Shown here one piece after another: positions 11,077 to 24,588 of a stretch of DNA of 64,000 nt. This DNA is from Deinandra increscens subsp. villosa (taxonomy: Eukaryota > Streptophyta > Magnoliopsida > Asterales > Asteraceae), in NCBI GenBank assembly GCA_039602395.1, contig JBCNJP010000023.1, forward strand, positions 92,272,030 to 92,336,029. Reading direction: 5' to 3'. The notes beneath the pieces are model-generated. The model was not told where the DNA came from, made no database searches, and saw only the letters and a list, made by a program, of their open reading frames with translations. Numbering within the stretch: the first letter of the stretch is position 1; each line of letters starts with the position of its first letter. Both the position numbers and the translations under genes were made by a program.

Positions 11077-14000
11077 TTAAGCATCGTCCATGTTATGATC
11101 ATTGTCGTTGTCTCCTTCATAGTATTCATCATCGCGTTGAATATGCTTGTCTTGTGTGTGTTCTGTTGAAAGAAAAACAACTATAAGAACTGGATAAATC
11201 ACCTAATTATGGGTAAACGGGTTGAAAGTCACCTAAATTGCATCTAAAATGCATAACATAAATCGTTGAAAATAACATTAGATTACTATTGCACTGATAT
11301 AGTGTTCGTAACGGTATTTAACACGTTAGATATTTATTAAGAGTTTTTGTCGTATTCTTGGTCGATTGGATTGTTCCGTTTATCTTTTCTTCTTTCGTAC
11401 TTTGTGTTGTATTCTAGCTTCTTGCTACAGTTTTTTGTTAGTTTTTATTAATGAATAGCCGTTAAAAAAAAGATATTTATTAAGAATCAGAAAGATGAGA
11501 AAATGCAGGTCAGCCACACCTGACCCGTGTCAATTTACCCCATGACCCAAACGGCCAAACTTCCTGTGACCTCTGGCAAACAACATAAGTTTTTCTTTTT
11601 AAGGTTTTTGTACTTACGATCTATACGTTCATCAGGATTCTTCTCGTCTTCATCAAAATCGGGAATATAGAAATCAGGTGGAACCTGTAATATTAGCGAA
11701 AAAAAGGACAGATCTTATTCAATATGCAATGAGAATTCAAATAGTGTCTAGGTTGGCATAATGTTAAAGAAAAAACATTTTTGAATGTTCGGTCAACAAT
11801 CTAAAATACCCTTTCGATAAAGATAATCAAAGAAAAACCACAATCAAGTTATTTGGTACATGAGTTTGTTTTTATAATCTTTCATTACCTCTTGCATCTG
11901 TACACTTGGGGCATGTTGTATGCAACGAAGGTTTTCTAGAACTTGCATCTTTATAGTGCCTAGGTATGACTTGCTATTGAAATTCTCCTGTCAAACCAAC
12001 AAAAAATAATTATGATTCAAGAGTATCCTAGTATGAGATTGATGCATATTTTGGGTACAGATTGGTACGAGTCAAATCGAGTGGACCATAAACTCATTTT
12101 GTTAAATACTTTTTAGTTTTTAATAAATAATTAATTTGTTATATATGTAAAAAACTTTTTTTTAGAATATTATTTTAACTTTTTTGAGCATACAATGCAC
12201 TAAAAACACAATTTGGGTGAATCTGAACCCATTGGACCTATTTGATTTCCTATTCGGCTAAAAATAATTATTTGGCCCATCAACCCGCCGGAGATCAACC
12301 ATGGCCCAAATAGATCCGTTCATAAGTAAAGCTAAAACCAAGATGACCAAACAAAATAAAATAACAAAGAAGAAATTGACGTACAATATGACCAGTAGGG
12401 ATCCTTAATGAACACTCAGGCGCAAAATACTTGATATATTCATTATCTGGGATCTCTGCATCATTCAGACATTTATAAGGTAAATATGTGAGTTCCAAAA
12501 ATAGAAGCGGAGATGTTGTAGACATATGAAGAAAAAAACACTAAACCCGATCTAGAGAAATACATGCTAGAGTAAATAATGGAGACCGATATTCAGACTA
12601 AATAATAAGAATCTGGAACTGGGATATTAGGACATTTCAATCAGCAAGGAGAGATGTAAAAAAGCATAAGTGAATAAGTGGAAAAAAGTGACTAAATTAT
12701 TAACAAAGTACTTACACCAACAAATATATAGTAGTGGATTCAAATGATAAGCATTAGGAACCATCTTATTCACTGGTGAATGGTAATTACATTCTTTGTT
12801 GAATCATTATAAATTGTTGTGTATTCACTAAAGAAAACATATTCACTGGTGAATATGCTATTTTTTGAGTCATTAAAATATTATAGTGTATTCATTAGTG
12901 AATACAAGTGAATAAAATGGTTCCTAAATATGTAAGTATTACCACCAGAACAAGGTGCAAATAACTGGATAAGCAGTTAATCACTTGACTTGACTCCAGC
13001 AAATTACCAATTTGCAGAACTTGTATATTTACAAATAGGGTATTAGACAATATTATTACATTAGTTACCCTAACTAGATAGAACTATAACAACACTAAAT
13101 TGTTAGAAGTTAGTTGATTTACCCCTTTAAATTTCATTTTGAATCCCACCTATGGAAATGAGAACAGATGCAAATAAGAAAAACTAGAGTAAATAAAATG
13201 TGCCTTTCTATCTAGAGTCAAAAGCAATAGAAATGGTATGATTGGTCTCAACCAAAAGAATATGACTCTGCAATTACGCACCATTAGTCATCTTCTTTTT
13301 ATAATTTCACTACAATTATGAAAGAATTCTGAGTGGATGCAAGTTAACCATTTAATCATTCTTAATCAGGCAAATAATTTTGCAAAATATACATATTGAA
13401 AAAATTAAGATGCAAGTATATACCATTAGGAAGCTCGGTGTCTAACAAAACTCCTGTTTCAACAGTCCAACACCGAGCAACATTTTCTTTGGTATATCCT
13501 CCACCTCCAGTTACCTGCATGGAAACTCTACAAATTAGTGTCTACCTAGACAGCATTTAAAAAATACAAAGAAAATTTAATTTTAAAATAGTATAATAAA
13601 CCTACCAGCAGGGGCAAGCCAAATTTTTTTACAAACCTAACACATTCAGCGTGTCCTGTAAGAAATCAGAAGTCACAGAAAGTAAGTATTCTAATTTCCA
13701 ACATTAGTTTATGCATATGCCATTTGCAAATAATAAGACTTCCTCAAAGTGGCTACGTCCCTCAACTTCTTTTGTGATTGATTCAGTCATCAAAGGTGTT
13801 CTGTCTTATCCAGAAGTGTATAGATTCTACCTGCAATCAGCTGTGTAGAGAAAAGTTTGCATATGTGGTTTTTTCTACCCTTTTTCTTTTATTATTAAAA
13901 AAAAATATATCTATGTACTTTTACTTCATAAGCGGTTAAGTCATTTTTTCAGGGAAAAAAGAAAAAAAAAACCCAACTACTTTCACTTAGTAAGCAGTTA

Positions 14001-17000
14001 AGTCCATAACCACATAAGAAACCAGATCCACTGATAAAATATATACCCTAGAATAAGACAGAAAAAACTTTGGACTATTAAGCAAAGGACTTGACCACCT
14101 TTGTGTAAAAGTTAGGTTTTTGCAGAGATCACCAAAACTAATTAATATAATGCAAATGCATTGAAAGCAGAAACCAAGCAAGATATAATTACAATAAAAT
14201 TAGCACCATCTATAGAGAGATTGAAGCAGCCCAAGCGGTCCCCAGCAAGTGAATCTGCCCCACACTGGAGAACTATCACACCCGGTTGATATGTTTCAAC
14301 AACCTTTGAGATTATCTACAAAATTTTAGAAATTGAAATCAGGCCCCACAGTTCGATATATTGAAAAACAAAAAAGGATATTTAACTTTGAAACTTACAG
14401 TTTTAAACAAACGAGTAAAGCTGGTGTCATCTATGCCATCCTTTAAAGGAATGTTAATTGCATAGAATTTACCTTCTCGTTCCCCAATTTCCTACAATAT
14501 TAACAAGACACGTGAGTATTGTTCTAACCCGGGCGTTATAACAAGTTACTAATGAATTACGCTTACGACCTTTGAGGTTAAGATATAATCATGGCAACCT
14601 AAAATACTCATGCCTCGAGGCACAACTAGTCAACTACATTCAGATTTTAAATGAATGCGATTAAATGGTTTGAACTTTTAACACTATTCATAATTTATGT
14701 TGCCTCTCTTATGTAAACATACCATTATACCAAGCAGTCATTTACAGAAACCTTTCTAACCAATTCACAAGAACACTGAATTAGCAACCCTATGTACCAT
14801 CATTAAGAACACTTAGTTGGTAGTTTAGTGCATAGTCAATATGGTTTACAATATACTATATTGTAACAGCATTTTTTCCCAAAAGGTCAAGCTTCTATTC
14901 ATTGTTCATTTACATTTCATTGTATGGACTATGGCCTATGGGTACCAAATACCAATTATAAGTTAGCCAAGATTGGTCTATCACACACAAAAAAACACCA
15001 TTATTTGGTGGAAACTCTCAAACTCCCATGACTCTTTTCAATGTAATATCAATATAATAAGAACAAAAACCACACTTTATAGTTTATACAAAACAAGAAA
15101 CTATAACCTTGAAACTTATTTGACTTTATCTCCCATCAAAATAAAAAATAAACTCTCAATATACTTTCCAGATTATCTTTACCAAATCTTTTTACATGTG
15201 AATCAATTAGGAATAACTCCAACATTATATGTGTTAAAGAACAGGATTGTTCTTAAAATAGTAAGGTTCACATTAGGAGGATTAATAAGAGGACTGACTT
15301 CATTCAGTTTTCCAGTCCAGGTATTGTATAAGTAAGGTGACTATCCTAGTCTTTAACAGTGTACAAAGAAATATAAATGTTACTGGGCCACATAATCACA
15401 TTCACTAAATATGATGTGTACTAAAGACAAGAACCAAAAAACTATATAGAATCAAGAGGAATGGTATGAACAAATGAACCTCTAACGATCTCCGTACAAA
15501 TCAGGACAAAAAGAAAGAATATATAAACAATACAATACAAATAAACAGGGAGGTATATGATAGTAACTAGTAAGTAAGCAAGCTGCAAGCATATGGATAA
15601 AGAGAGTTTAGAAATACCTTAACATCACCTGATCCAGGAAAGAACAGATTTCCATATTTATGAAAACTAACGGTCATCACCCTAAAAATTAAACCATCAT
15701 ACAGTGAAAATTGTGCCACAGACACAGAAATATGTTTCTTATAAAGGCATCAAATCAATTATCCACAAAACACTGTTTGAAATCTGAAAAGTTTAGGTGC
15801 TTGATCTTTATGGTAACCAGATGGTGTTAGCCGAAGCTACTTATCCCAATTTTCAGCTCATTTCTTATTTCTTAATCAATGGTGAATAAATCTTCCATGC
15901 ATAGCTATATATATATCTTTTTTTTACCAAAAGTGAAATCACAGAACACACGAATATACCTGTCAGTGAAGTAAAAGGCTTCTTCTACACCATCACCATG
16001 ATGAACATCTATATCAATATAAAGAACCCGAGCATGATACTTAAGAAGCTCCAAAATGCCCAAAACTAAATCATTGATATAACAAAATCCAGACGCCTCG
16101 CACTTTTTAGCATGGTGTAGTCCCCCAGCCCAATTTATGGCAATGTCACAAAGTTGATTGTTTAATCTGCGTGCAGCATCTGCTAGCAAGCATCAGTACA
16201 ATGTACGCATAAAATCTGAATTAAAACTAAAATATTCTTTAAAACGAAGCTTACCAATCGTTCCACCAGCATATATTTGGCAAAACTCAAACATGTCATC
16301 AAAGACAGGACAATCTTCTCCAAGCTTAACTATATAGCAAATAAGTGTCAGATAAGACATAATCGTAGAAAAAACGCAGAACGCCCTTTTAATCGGCCAA
16401 TATAATTTATAAAACTTTATTTATATAAAATCAAACAGATTTCTTACACTTTGCCATTTCTTCCGGAAACAAATGTTGTGTGTCCGGGTTTATTCGCTGC
16501 AAGAACTCCACATAATCAGCGGAGTGAAATTGTGCTAGCTCAACTGGATATGCCTTATGAGGCCTCTGTATTTAACAACCACACATTAAACATTATCATG
16601 AAAACGTATCGAGCTCGCAACCAGAAACCATAGAGGGAAAACACAAAAAAAAACTAACATAAATTTCCATCTTCTTGTGAAGATCATATGAAAGCACCAA
16701 ATGATGAGTCATACATAGCCTATGCGGCTTCATTGGATGATTCGGTCCAAAGTAAACATTCCCGGCATCCCCTGCAAAAATCCATTACCCCAATTTTCAA
16801 AATCATTTCTCAAATTCATAACCTCTTTCAGCGGAATAATAACATCACTTATACGCAGGCTAAATCATTCACTTTCTCGATTGAAAAATAAAACTATCTT
16901 AACAGTATAGTAGGTTCTAGGGTTTGAGATTATCACGCAAAAACAACTAAAAGTAAGCTAAAAATGATCTGGAAGAGCTGAATTAGGAAGAACAGTTTGT

Positions 17001-17089
17001 AACTAATGATATGTGAATACATAGATGGTGAAATCGGAAGAGGAAAGCATACCATCGTAGAAGTATGAAATTCTGTCTTTTGACCGCAT
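11077..17089 (-). CDS. HDA9: class I (RPD3-type) histone deacetylase, HDA9-like
   Basis: Fourteen exons on the minus strand join in frame to 431 aa: 17089-17053, 16771-16659, 16565-16448, 16329-16255, 16182-15960, 15681-15618, 14491-14399, 14315-14207, 13655-13606, 13514-13424, 12455-12385, 11987-11889, 11684-11618, 11162-11077. It starts MRSKDRISYFYDGD and carries the catalytic His pair in WAGGLHHAKK (H137, H138), the zinc ligands in DIDVHHGDG (D173, H175), GADSLAGDRLG and GGGGYTKENVARCW. The acidic tail ends NDNDHNMDDA. Length, exon content and tail match Arabidopsis HDA9 (426 aa) rather than HDA6 or HDA19. HDA9 removes acetyl groups from histones in the nucleus and represses transcription, for example in flowering and senescence. 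The introns are large and contain a LINE or SINE tail and a MITE. All catalytic residues are present. Confidence 0.95.
11343..11470 (+). mobile_element. 5'-truncated LINE-like 3' tail with 15-bp target duplication
   Basis: This 128-bp insert in the last intron of the deacetylase is flanked by the perfect repeat AGATATTTATTAAGA (11328-11342 and 11471-11485). It lacks pol III boxes and ends TTAATGAATAGCCGTTAAAA plus more A. The same TAGCCGTTA tail ends two SINE copies elsewhere in the window. Confidence 0.8.
12754..12930. mobile_element. short MITE in deacetylase intron 10
   Basis: A 175-bp segment bounded by inverted repeats TTAGGAACCATCTTATTCAC and its mirror GTGAATAAAATGGTTCCTAA. The inner part repeats TATTCACTGGTGAAT. 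It has no coding capacity. Confidence 0.75.
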
Positions 17090-17911
17090 GTTCTAGGCGA
17101 ATGAAAGCAAATTTTCAGATGGAAACGAGTGAGATCTCAGTTCTGTAGCTTAAAACCGCCATTGATGAGGTTTTTTCAGGGATATGGAGAGCTCCGTTGG
17201 AGGATGCTGTGTGAAAATGGCGGATGCGATGAGTGTCGCTGGGTTTGAGGGGTTTCTAATCAGATGACGATGGTAAATTGGTAATAGCGCGAGGGAGTTG
17301 AGTATTTTTGGCATGTTGAACTTTGGTACCTATAATTTTACTTGCTTTTCATTTTTGGCATTTCAACTTTTCATAAGGTTAATAGTAATACATTCCCCAT
17401 TTTCCCATTTTCCCGATCCATTTTTGGTGCCACCTCATCATTTCCCACCCCTTCCCATTTTTTCCCATTTTGTGAGTAATGGTTTCCCCATTTCCCCATT
17501 TCCCCAATCACTCATCTTTAAAATAAAAAACCAAATAAAAACCAAATATAACTAATTATTTTAAAAAAAAAACCAAAAAAAAAAAGAGCACCGCCGCTGC
17601 TGCTACCGATTTCTTCCTCTCCGGCGAGATCCATGTCGCCGCTGCTACCGGTTTCTTCCTCTCCGGCGAGATCCACGTGCACCGCCGCCGTCACCGGTGG
17701 CATCCGGCCGCCGCTCCTCCGTCGCCAACGACCAGATCCAGACCCACTCCCGATCCCTTCTCCTTCGGCGTCGGTATCCCAAGTAGCTTCCCCGATCGGT
17801 GACCCCGAGACATCGGCAATGGTGTTCCCGATCACCTCGAGGCCCCGATCTCCCCCGTTTTCCTCCTCCCCGAACCCATTGCCATTACCCTAAGTTGTAA
17901 CCCCCTATTTA
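17090..17911. other. deacetylase upstream region and a GC-rich, C/T-rich low-complexity block
   Basis: 17090-17300 should hold the deacetylase promoter and 5' UTR. 17385-17520 is a pyrimidine-rich run of reiterated TTTCCCCATTT words. 17585-17890 is GC-rich; a 40-odd-bp piece (CTACCGATTTCTTCCTCTCC and CTACCGGTTTCTTCCTCTCC, each then GGCGAGATCCA) is repeated in tandem. Open frames here on both strands are low in complexity and match nothing I recognise. Confidence 0.55.
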
Positions 17912-18478
17912 GGGCCGTAAACAAACCGAAGGTCCAACTAACAGTTCATGAATCGTTTGAAGAAACTTTTTTTACGTTTGTTCGTTTAATAAATAAATAA
18001 ACATGAACACGAAACCCCGTTCAATCAGTTAAACAAACGAACATGAACAAATTTTGCGTTTGTTCATTTTTGTTCGTGGATGTTCAATAAGGTGTTTCTT
18101 TATGTTCGGTAAAGTGTTCATTAAAATTTTACCATTTAAAACCTATATCTTTGTGATATTATTATGGGACAGTTATGTTTATGATTATTATTTCTAATTT
18201 GTGTTTTGTTTTGGATAATTATGTTTATAATTTTTATATCAAGGGTTTAAATATACATATTTATTTAAGGTAATTATGTATGGTGTTTGAAATTAAGAAC
18301 GTTGGTTTTTTTTTAAATAGCATATGTTCGTGAACAAGTTCAATTCCTTAACAAACGAATACGAACAACAATTTCCGTTCGTCATGTGTTCATGAACGGT
18401 TTGTAAGCACATTTAATGCTTAACAAATAAACATAAACAACGCTTCATTTTGTTCCTTTCGGTTCGTTCACAGTCGTA
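17912..18478. mobile_element. MITE rich in GTTCGTTTG words (hAT-like)
   Basis: The ends are weakly inverted (GGCCGTAAACAAACCGAA against CGACTGTGAACGAACCGAA), and the inside is built of alternating AACGAACA and TGTTCGTTTGTTC words. This is typical of non-autonomous plant elements. A target duplication could not be fixed. Confidence 0.55.
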
Positions 18479-19629
18479 TCAATGGTTCACTCAGTTGTAC
18501 CGTTGTACCACCTATAGTCTTTAAAATAGATAGATCGTTGTTTCTTTTTCTTTTGACATTAATATGACTACCCATATAACTCTCTTGTCGTCTCCGTTCT
18601 TTCTTTTATACTGTTAAACACAACATCATTATCATATATATCAGAGAATTGGATATATTAGGATGTGTGTAATAAGGATTTAAGCTCAGCAAGAACAACA
18701 TGAAATGTACTTGATTATTCCTTAATCAATCAACAATGAAAAGTTCATCATCTTCAGCAACGCATTTAATGTCTTGAGTGTGCAACAAACTTTCTACAAA
18801 ACGTTCTCTAATTATCTTCTAACATGTCAATATATATAAATATAAGTGTCCTTTTCATTTTATTTGAGGTAATACAGTAATAGAGTAAATATTCACATAT
18901 GTAATGTTCGAATTGCAACCACCTTTTATGATATTCTCACCATAAATACTCCTCAGAGTATCGATTTGTAAGAAGAGAAGCACTCAGGTTTTGATCAACA
19001 ATATTCGTCTTGAAATGATTCTTTAGCGAAAGCCAAGCACATTGCTAGCACTTGTCTTTCTTCTATATCTCATTGGCCTTTGCCAGAAGCGAAACCCAAC
19101 TTGTCAAGCCACCTTAACTGACCGACACCTACCATACTAGTACTAAAACCGAACAGTTGTAAAACCAACACAGCTGATAATAACCGAGCTAGTACTAAAA
19201 CTGAACACTTTGCACAACCAACTCAACTGACCGACAATAACCAAACTAGTATTAATACTAAACACTTTGTAAAACCAACTTACCAGGCCAATAACAAACA
19301 ACTAGTATTAAAACTAAATGTTTGTAAAACCAACTTAACTGACCAGTAATAACCAAAAAGTTGGTAAAACTAATAGATAACTTGGGTTATTCATGCTCTA
19401 TGTTGAGATATGATGATGCAGCGGTTTAACAATGTGCAAACAAATAATTGATTACTGAAATCAAAGTATCAAACCACACACATGTCAGCAACATGCATGT
19501 TACCAAGTAATTATTTAAGGTTCACAAAATCAGAAACTTAAAACACCAGGGAGTCTAAACATGAAAGAAAACTTCAAAAGTTGTACACTGTTTATGCGCC
19601 TTCAATAGGGCACTTAATGATTCATATTC
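18479..19629. other. intergenic region with a short tandem repeat
   Basis: No gene is seen. 19110-19375 holds about four diverged direct copies of a 50-60-bp unit containing ACTAGTATTAAAACT, GTAAAACCAACTTA and ACTGACCGACAATAACC. Confidence 0.65.
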
Positions 19630-20097
19630 TCATTCTTTCTTTCCGATCCCATGAGACATGTTATAGATTCCTCGTCCCTGTAAAACAAATATGTAAAACC
19701 AGCAGTTACTAACAAATGTGCAAAATGGGTCGTGTTAAACTCTTGACGGGTCAAACATGTTGAAAGCGGCCGAAAGTGTATTTTTTAAACATAAAACATC
19801 CTAAATCACTATAATCAGAGAAGTATATCACTATTGAGATAATACAAATTGTGTTTCAATTCGGCCCAGCCCATTACCCTACCCTATGACTCTCCCATTT
19901 TGCAAAAACTCAGAGTGAAACAGCAGGTGGAACTCACAATGAGAAATAGACAAGAACCAGCTAGAGCAACTGGGATTGCAACCGAAGTGAGCTTGTCCAT
20001 CGGACCCTTCAAATGGGTGTGTTTGTGCATGCTTTGGAACAATTTTTGCTTCTCGATAAGCTGCTCTCTTGGTCTAAAAGGTGCTTCGTCTGACATC
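19630..20097 (-). CDS. COX7a-like small mitochondrial protein
   Basis: The coding exons are 20096-19938 and 19677-19630, joined by a GT-AG intron, giving 68 aa: MSDEAPFRPREQLIEKQKLF..., then GPMDKLTSVAIPVALAGSCL, then GRGIYNMSHGIGKKE. This is the conserved plant protein annotated as a cytochrome c oxidase subunit 7a-like component; the length matches the family exactly. A single hydrophobic helix (about residues 38-56) would span the inner mitochondrial membrane. The acceptor site lies one base before the ATG, so the 5' UTR is spliced. The upstream leader exon is probably at 21697-21800, with a 1.6-kb leader intron. The translation of the unspliced first coding exon diverges after SCLFLI, which confirms the donor. 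Confidence 0.9.
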
Positions 20098-21696
20098 CTG
20101 CAATATTATGCATTACAAACATAAAATATAAGGATCACAATTTTGACCTCCATAATATCAAGTGGCGGCGCAATGGTGACTATTGGTTTTCAAATCTGGA
20201 TGTGAATCCTAGAAGTAAAAACAATGAGAGCTTAACCCCTTTTTGAAGCACCATGTGTGATTATAGTAATATGTATTATTCACATAATAGCATATTGTAA
20301 ATTGAGCAAATGAGTATCAAGACTGAACTTTAGAACCTTTTAAATCCATTTCACTCTTTATTGTCAAACATAACTCCATGTGATGCAATGAGGAAAAAAA
20401 AGGTATTTCTAAACCAAACAAACAATAGAGAATCTCCAATATAACAAAGAAATGAATGAATAGAGAATCTCGACTCAAAACAGTAGGGCCTAGAGAGGGT
20501 GAGATGAGGACAACCCTTAGGTCTATCCCTTGAGATAGAAAGGTTGTTCCAGAGAGACTCCCCGGCTCAAAGAAAAGCCGAAAGCCCGCATTTTTTAAGT
20601 AAAAAATATATATAACTACATAAAAACATGAATATGCTTTTGGATATCATATCTTAACTAAACAAATCAGTGGGCTTTGGTTCTATAAGCTTACCAACCT
20701 AAGAAAGACGGTAAAGTTATACAAGAACAAGAATCAGTCAACAGTACTACAAATCAAATCTGTCCAGGCCCATCGACCATGTTAATGTTAACTCAAAAGT
20801 CAAAGCATATAGATAACTGATAACATTCATGAAAAATGGTCCTCTGTTTGCAGCTAAAAGAAGAAGTAAAATAAGTAGCAAACTCAAAGATGGTGTATCA
20901 TTTCTGCTGGAAAAAATTTCCCTTCACATAAAAACTATCTTTTGCAGGTCAAATAGAAACTAAAATAATTATATTATGGACTATAGAACTAAGATTAAGG
21001 ACTGTTTTTTTTTTAACAACTATAGATCTAGTAATGATTCATCTCATACTACAGATCATTGAACAAACAACTATACATGTCCATTTGTATCAAATGCATT
21101 ACTATCAACAATGGCCATTAAAATAGCTGCACACGTACATATCAATAATGGCTACATGAATGATCGATAATTAACTCGAGTCTAACTTTTGATAACAACA
21201 TCTACTAACACTCGATCACTCATACTGAATCAATTACAGTTACCACAGAATCCATACACTTCATTAGCAAATCATGTCAACAACATACAGCTAATAATCT
21301 AATACTAGCATACACCAAATTTTAAGCATATCTTTTTTACAATTTTAGGTCAATAATCTCCTGCAACAATTTCAGATACATCTCCGAATTTGAAGCCAGA
21401 TCAAACTCAGATCTAGAAAAACCGATTTCCACAATCAACATACGGTATTCACTATTCAGATCGAAAAACACGCGATACAAGTTGAGATGCAAATTTAGTA
21501 AATATCGGAAACACGAATCCAACGGAACGCCATTCGATTCATCCTCCGTAAATCGAGAAAATGAATCTAGGGACGCAAATCGCAAGTAGTATTGCAATTT
21601 AAGTATACAGCTATTGAAATCAATAAGACTATGAATTATACTAAAATAATACGCGATTCAATAGATATGTCTATCAAACTGAGCGGATTAAGTTAC
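20098..21696 (-). other. large 5'-UTR intron of the COX7a-like gene
   Basis: Acceptor AG sits at 20098-20099 and a likely donor GTAACT at 21691-21696 (minus strand). The intron is AT-rich. At 20480-20605 it contains a fragment resembling a plant tRNA-derived SINE, with CCCTTGAGATAGAAAGGTTG followed by a CCCCGGCTC box and an AT-rich tail. Long leader introns in plant housekeeping genes often raise expression; here that is only an inference. Confidence 0.65.
20480..20605 (+). mobile_element. possible SINE fragment in leader intron
   Basis: The stretch contains TTGAGATAGAAAGGTTGTTC and CCCCGGCTCAAAGAAAAG, similar from memory to the 3' half of plant Au/TS-type SINEs. No flanking target duplication was found, so it may be a truncated copy. 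Confidence 0.4.
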
Positions 21697-21850
21697 CTGA
21701 GATTTGATAAAGTCCTCGAACGAATTCGCGCAAGAGCAGAAATGGAGAATCGATAACCTAGAAACCACACAGAAGAGACGACTAGACGAGGGTTGAAAGA
21801 GATCGGAATTTGGGGTGAAGTTTTGGGCTTCTTGTAATGGGCTTAGCTTT
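21697..21850 (-). promoter_or_regulatory. leader exon and promoter-proximal region of the COX7a-like gene
   Basis: Read on the minus strand, the segment ends in a good donor site (CTCAG|GTAACT). 21735-21850 shares GAGAATCGATAACCTAGAAA and TTTGGGGTGAAGTTTTGGGC with the region just upstream of the RRM gene at 26915-27010, in the same orientation. The similarity marks a duplicated 5' region. Confidence 0.6.
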
Positions 21851-22550
21851 ATTTTATTCTTTTATTTATTTATTTTTTTCTTCAAAGAGCCGTCACTTTA
21901 CCATCATATTAGTTGACATGCCGGAAATAATAATTCTATGAAGATTTTATATGTTAATTGTTATTAGCCGTTAATTTTTTTTTCTTAAACGGTCAATAAA
22001 ATATATCATTAACAAAAGGACTAGCAAGTAGTTATACTCAACATGATACACCAGAAAATTATACATCATAGACATGACCAGTACATCAAACAAAAAGAAC
22101 ATAACACGAGCATTGCAGAAAGTCCCCAATCCCGGCCATATCATAGTAATTCTACTTTCCAATCAATCCCTTCTCATGTAACACTCAAAGACAGCTTTGT
22201 CTCCACATCCTGGAACAAGATATTCGTTTTAAAATATTTCTTGGGTCTACAATCCGAATTTGGGCTATCGAAAGCGTTACAACCGGACCCGTACGCCTTT
22301 CTATAATCTTTTTCGTTATTCTTGAGGCCTAGTTTTGGTCCCTTTTTGCTGAACAAGCCTTTTGAGAAACTCTTTCAAACTCAAAACCAGCACTTTCCAA
22401 ACTCAAAACCCAACACTTTTAGCGATGAATCCAAAACCAGAGACGAGTTAGCCTCGACATGAATGACATCATTACACTCTTCTTCTCCTCCACATGCATT
22501 TAGGTGTTACTTGTGGGTTCAAAGGAGATGTTGACTTCCTCACTTAAGTC
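21851..22550. other. intergenic region, possible LINE remnant
   Basis: At 21990-22010, read on the minus strand, TTTTATTGACCGTTTAAG followed by an A run resembles the LINE/SINE tail seen elsewhere. The adjoining sequence to 22500 is not recognisable as any protein. No functional gene is seen. Confidence 0.4.
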
Positions 22551-22862
22551 TGTGTTCCCTAGTTCACTTAAGGAGAGAAAATAAAAGAAAGGAAAGGAAA
22601 AGAAGGGAAAGGAAAAGAAAAGAAAGGGAGAGATTATTTCATTCCATTTCCTTCCAAATCGGAAGGAAAGAAAAACTTACAAAACTAGCCTAATTTTCAC
22701 TCAATTTCTCTTCTTTTCCCTCCTTAAATGAAACTTAGAAACACACAATTTTTATTTCCCCTTCCGTTTCCTTCCTTTAATGAAACTTGGGAACACAAAG
22801 TTTATTATGTTTCATTCCCTTTCCTTTCATTTCCTCCCTTAAATGAACTCAGGAACATAGTG
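22551..22862. mobile_element. 312-bp MITE with purine/pyrimidine-strand asymmetry
   Basis: The ends are inverted: TGTGTTCCCTAGTTCACTTA on the left, TATGTTCCTGAGTTCATTTA as the reverse complement on the right. The left half is a long A/G run built of GGAAAGGAAAAG words and the right half a C/T run, so the element can fold back on itself. Confidence 0.7.
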
Positions 22863-24588
22863 TAAAAGCTTATCACCCAAATTGATGCCACTCTCATGAT
22901 TTATATTTCATAGCTTCACCTACAACATTATTAGTAATAGGGGTATTAATCTACAAATCAACTTCCAATGTGAATTATCACCCCAATTGATGTGTTAGTT
23001 CTTTGTGTTTCTAACGCTTATTCTTTAACAGTGTAACCTTTTTTTTACATGTGAAATGCTAACGCTACCATTTGAGAGCGTTAACTTTGTCATTGCTTTA
23101 GCCTGTCATAACACACTTTTTATGAGACTTGAATTGTCACTTAGATTTTTTGTTTGTCATTGCTTTAGCTCATCGTAACACGTACTCTATGAGACTTGAA
23201 TTGTCATTTAAATTTTCATTTGGTCCTTTGCTATTATAAGTGGTTTGTGACCATGTTTTTGTCTATGTAAACTTTAAAGATAGGTTTCACGCCACAACAT
23301 ACAACATAATGGACGTGTTGATCTAAAATACGAATAAAAAATAAAAATTAAAGATCTGAAATATATTACCTTTATATTACATTTGTAATATAGTTTTTCT
23401 CTATTTATGAAAATATTTATATAAGAACGATTTTATTTATGTTAAATAAAAATGATAAATATTTTAGAAAGACAATAACTGAGATGATATAGTAAACGAT
23501 AAATTATATGTAATCCTAATTTACTGAGATAATTTTCAAAGTGAAACGCATTTTTACTTTTTCTTTCTAATTTTATGCGTTGTAAATATTTTAGTGCGTT
23601 AATTTTTTTTTCTAATTTTATGCGTTGTAATAATGGAGTGATCGGTGCACCGGTGTCCTGTTAGTAATTTAAATTTGCCGATTAAAAAAAAAACACTCGC
23701 TTTCAAGACTGCCGCCTATCTCCATGATCACACCGTGGAATGCATTTTTCATTCGCGAACGGCAAATGGCAAATACTCTTATCTACAAAATTTTAATAAT
23801 AATGTAGTGACTAATTATTTTATATAAGTTCATAATGGTAGATGATAAATGTTATAGTTTACTTGAGAATGAGTTATAGGGCTAAACGCATGATTCCCAC
23901 TCTATATAAGAGAGTTCTTACTTACTATAAAAAAACGCTCATATTCAGTCTCATTCTCATCTTCATGCTCTCATTCTCACCTTTGTGCTCTCTATAAAGA
24001 GCATGAAGGTAAGAATGAGACTGGATATGGGTGTCTTATAAGAGACTAAACCAAACATTTAAATGGTAAGTATACCCATCTAACTCCTTTGGTCATTTTA
24101 CATATAAAGACTAACCAAACATATTTTTATTTAAATAACTTACTAATTTTTATCACCATAAAAATTAAACCAAACACTTTTTAAACGACTACTTTTAAAA
24201 ACTAAAAAAATAAAACAAATTAATGAACATTTTTGCTTTGCCACACTTTTAGGTTTTAAAGAGCAATCACAAACACCCTCTCAATCAATTTATTACATCC
24301 GATTAATTAAAAACCGCGTATACTCACTTATCATACCCAACAAGTACGATGAAAGTATTATATACATCACTTTTGTAGCATGATATTATGATAGGACGTT
24401 TTATTTGTTTGCCTTTAAATTTTGATATATATATTTCCCTGATACATAGAATGTGTATCAAACAAAAACAAATGCAACAAAAAATTGAAAATCTTTGGTA
24501 TCAAACATCAATTTTCCTTAAACTTATGTCATTTTCTTACATCTAATAGTTGTCACTATCGTTTGTGTGCAAGAACTCACATTGACCG
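22863..24588. other. intergenic region
   Basis: AT-rich and without a gene. 23950-24035 forms a fold-back, AGTCTCATTCTCATCTTCAT with its inverted partner ATGAAGGTAAGAATGAGACT, probably a MITE relic. A repeat of TTGTCATTGCTTTAGC lies at about 23090 and 23155. Confidence 0.6.

Noticed and set aside
17518..17893. Overlapping frames in GC-rich sequence upstream of the deacetylase
   Set aside because: Frames are open on both strands because of GC bias and a local tandem repeat; nothing recognisable.
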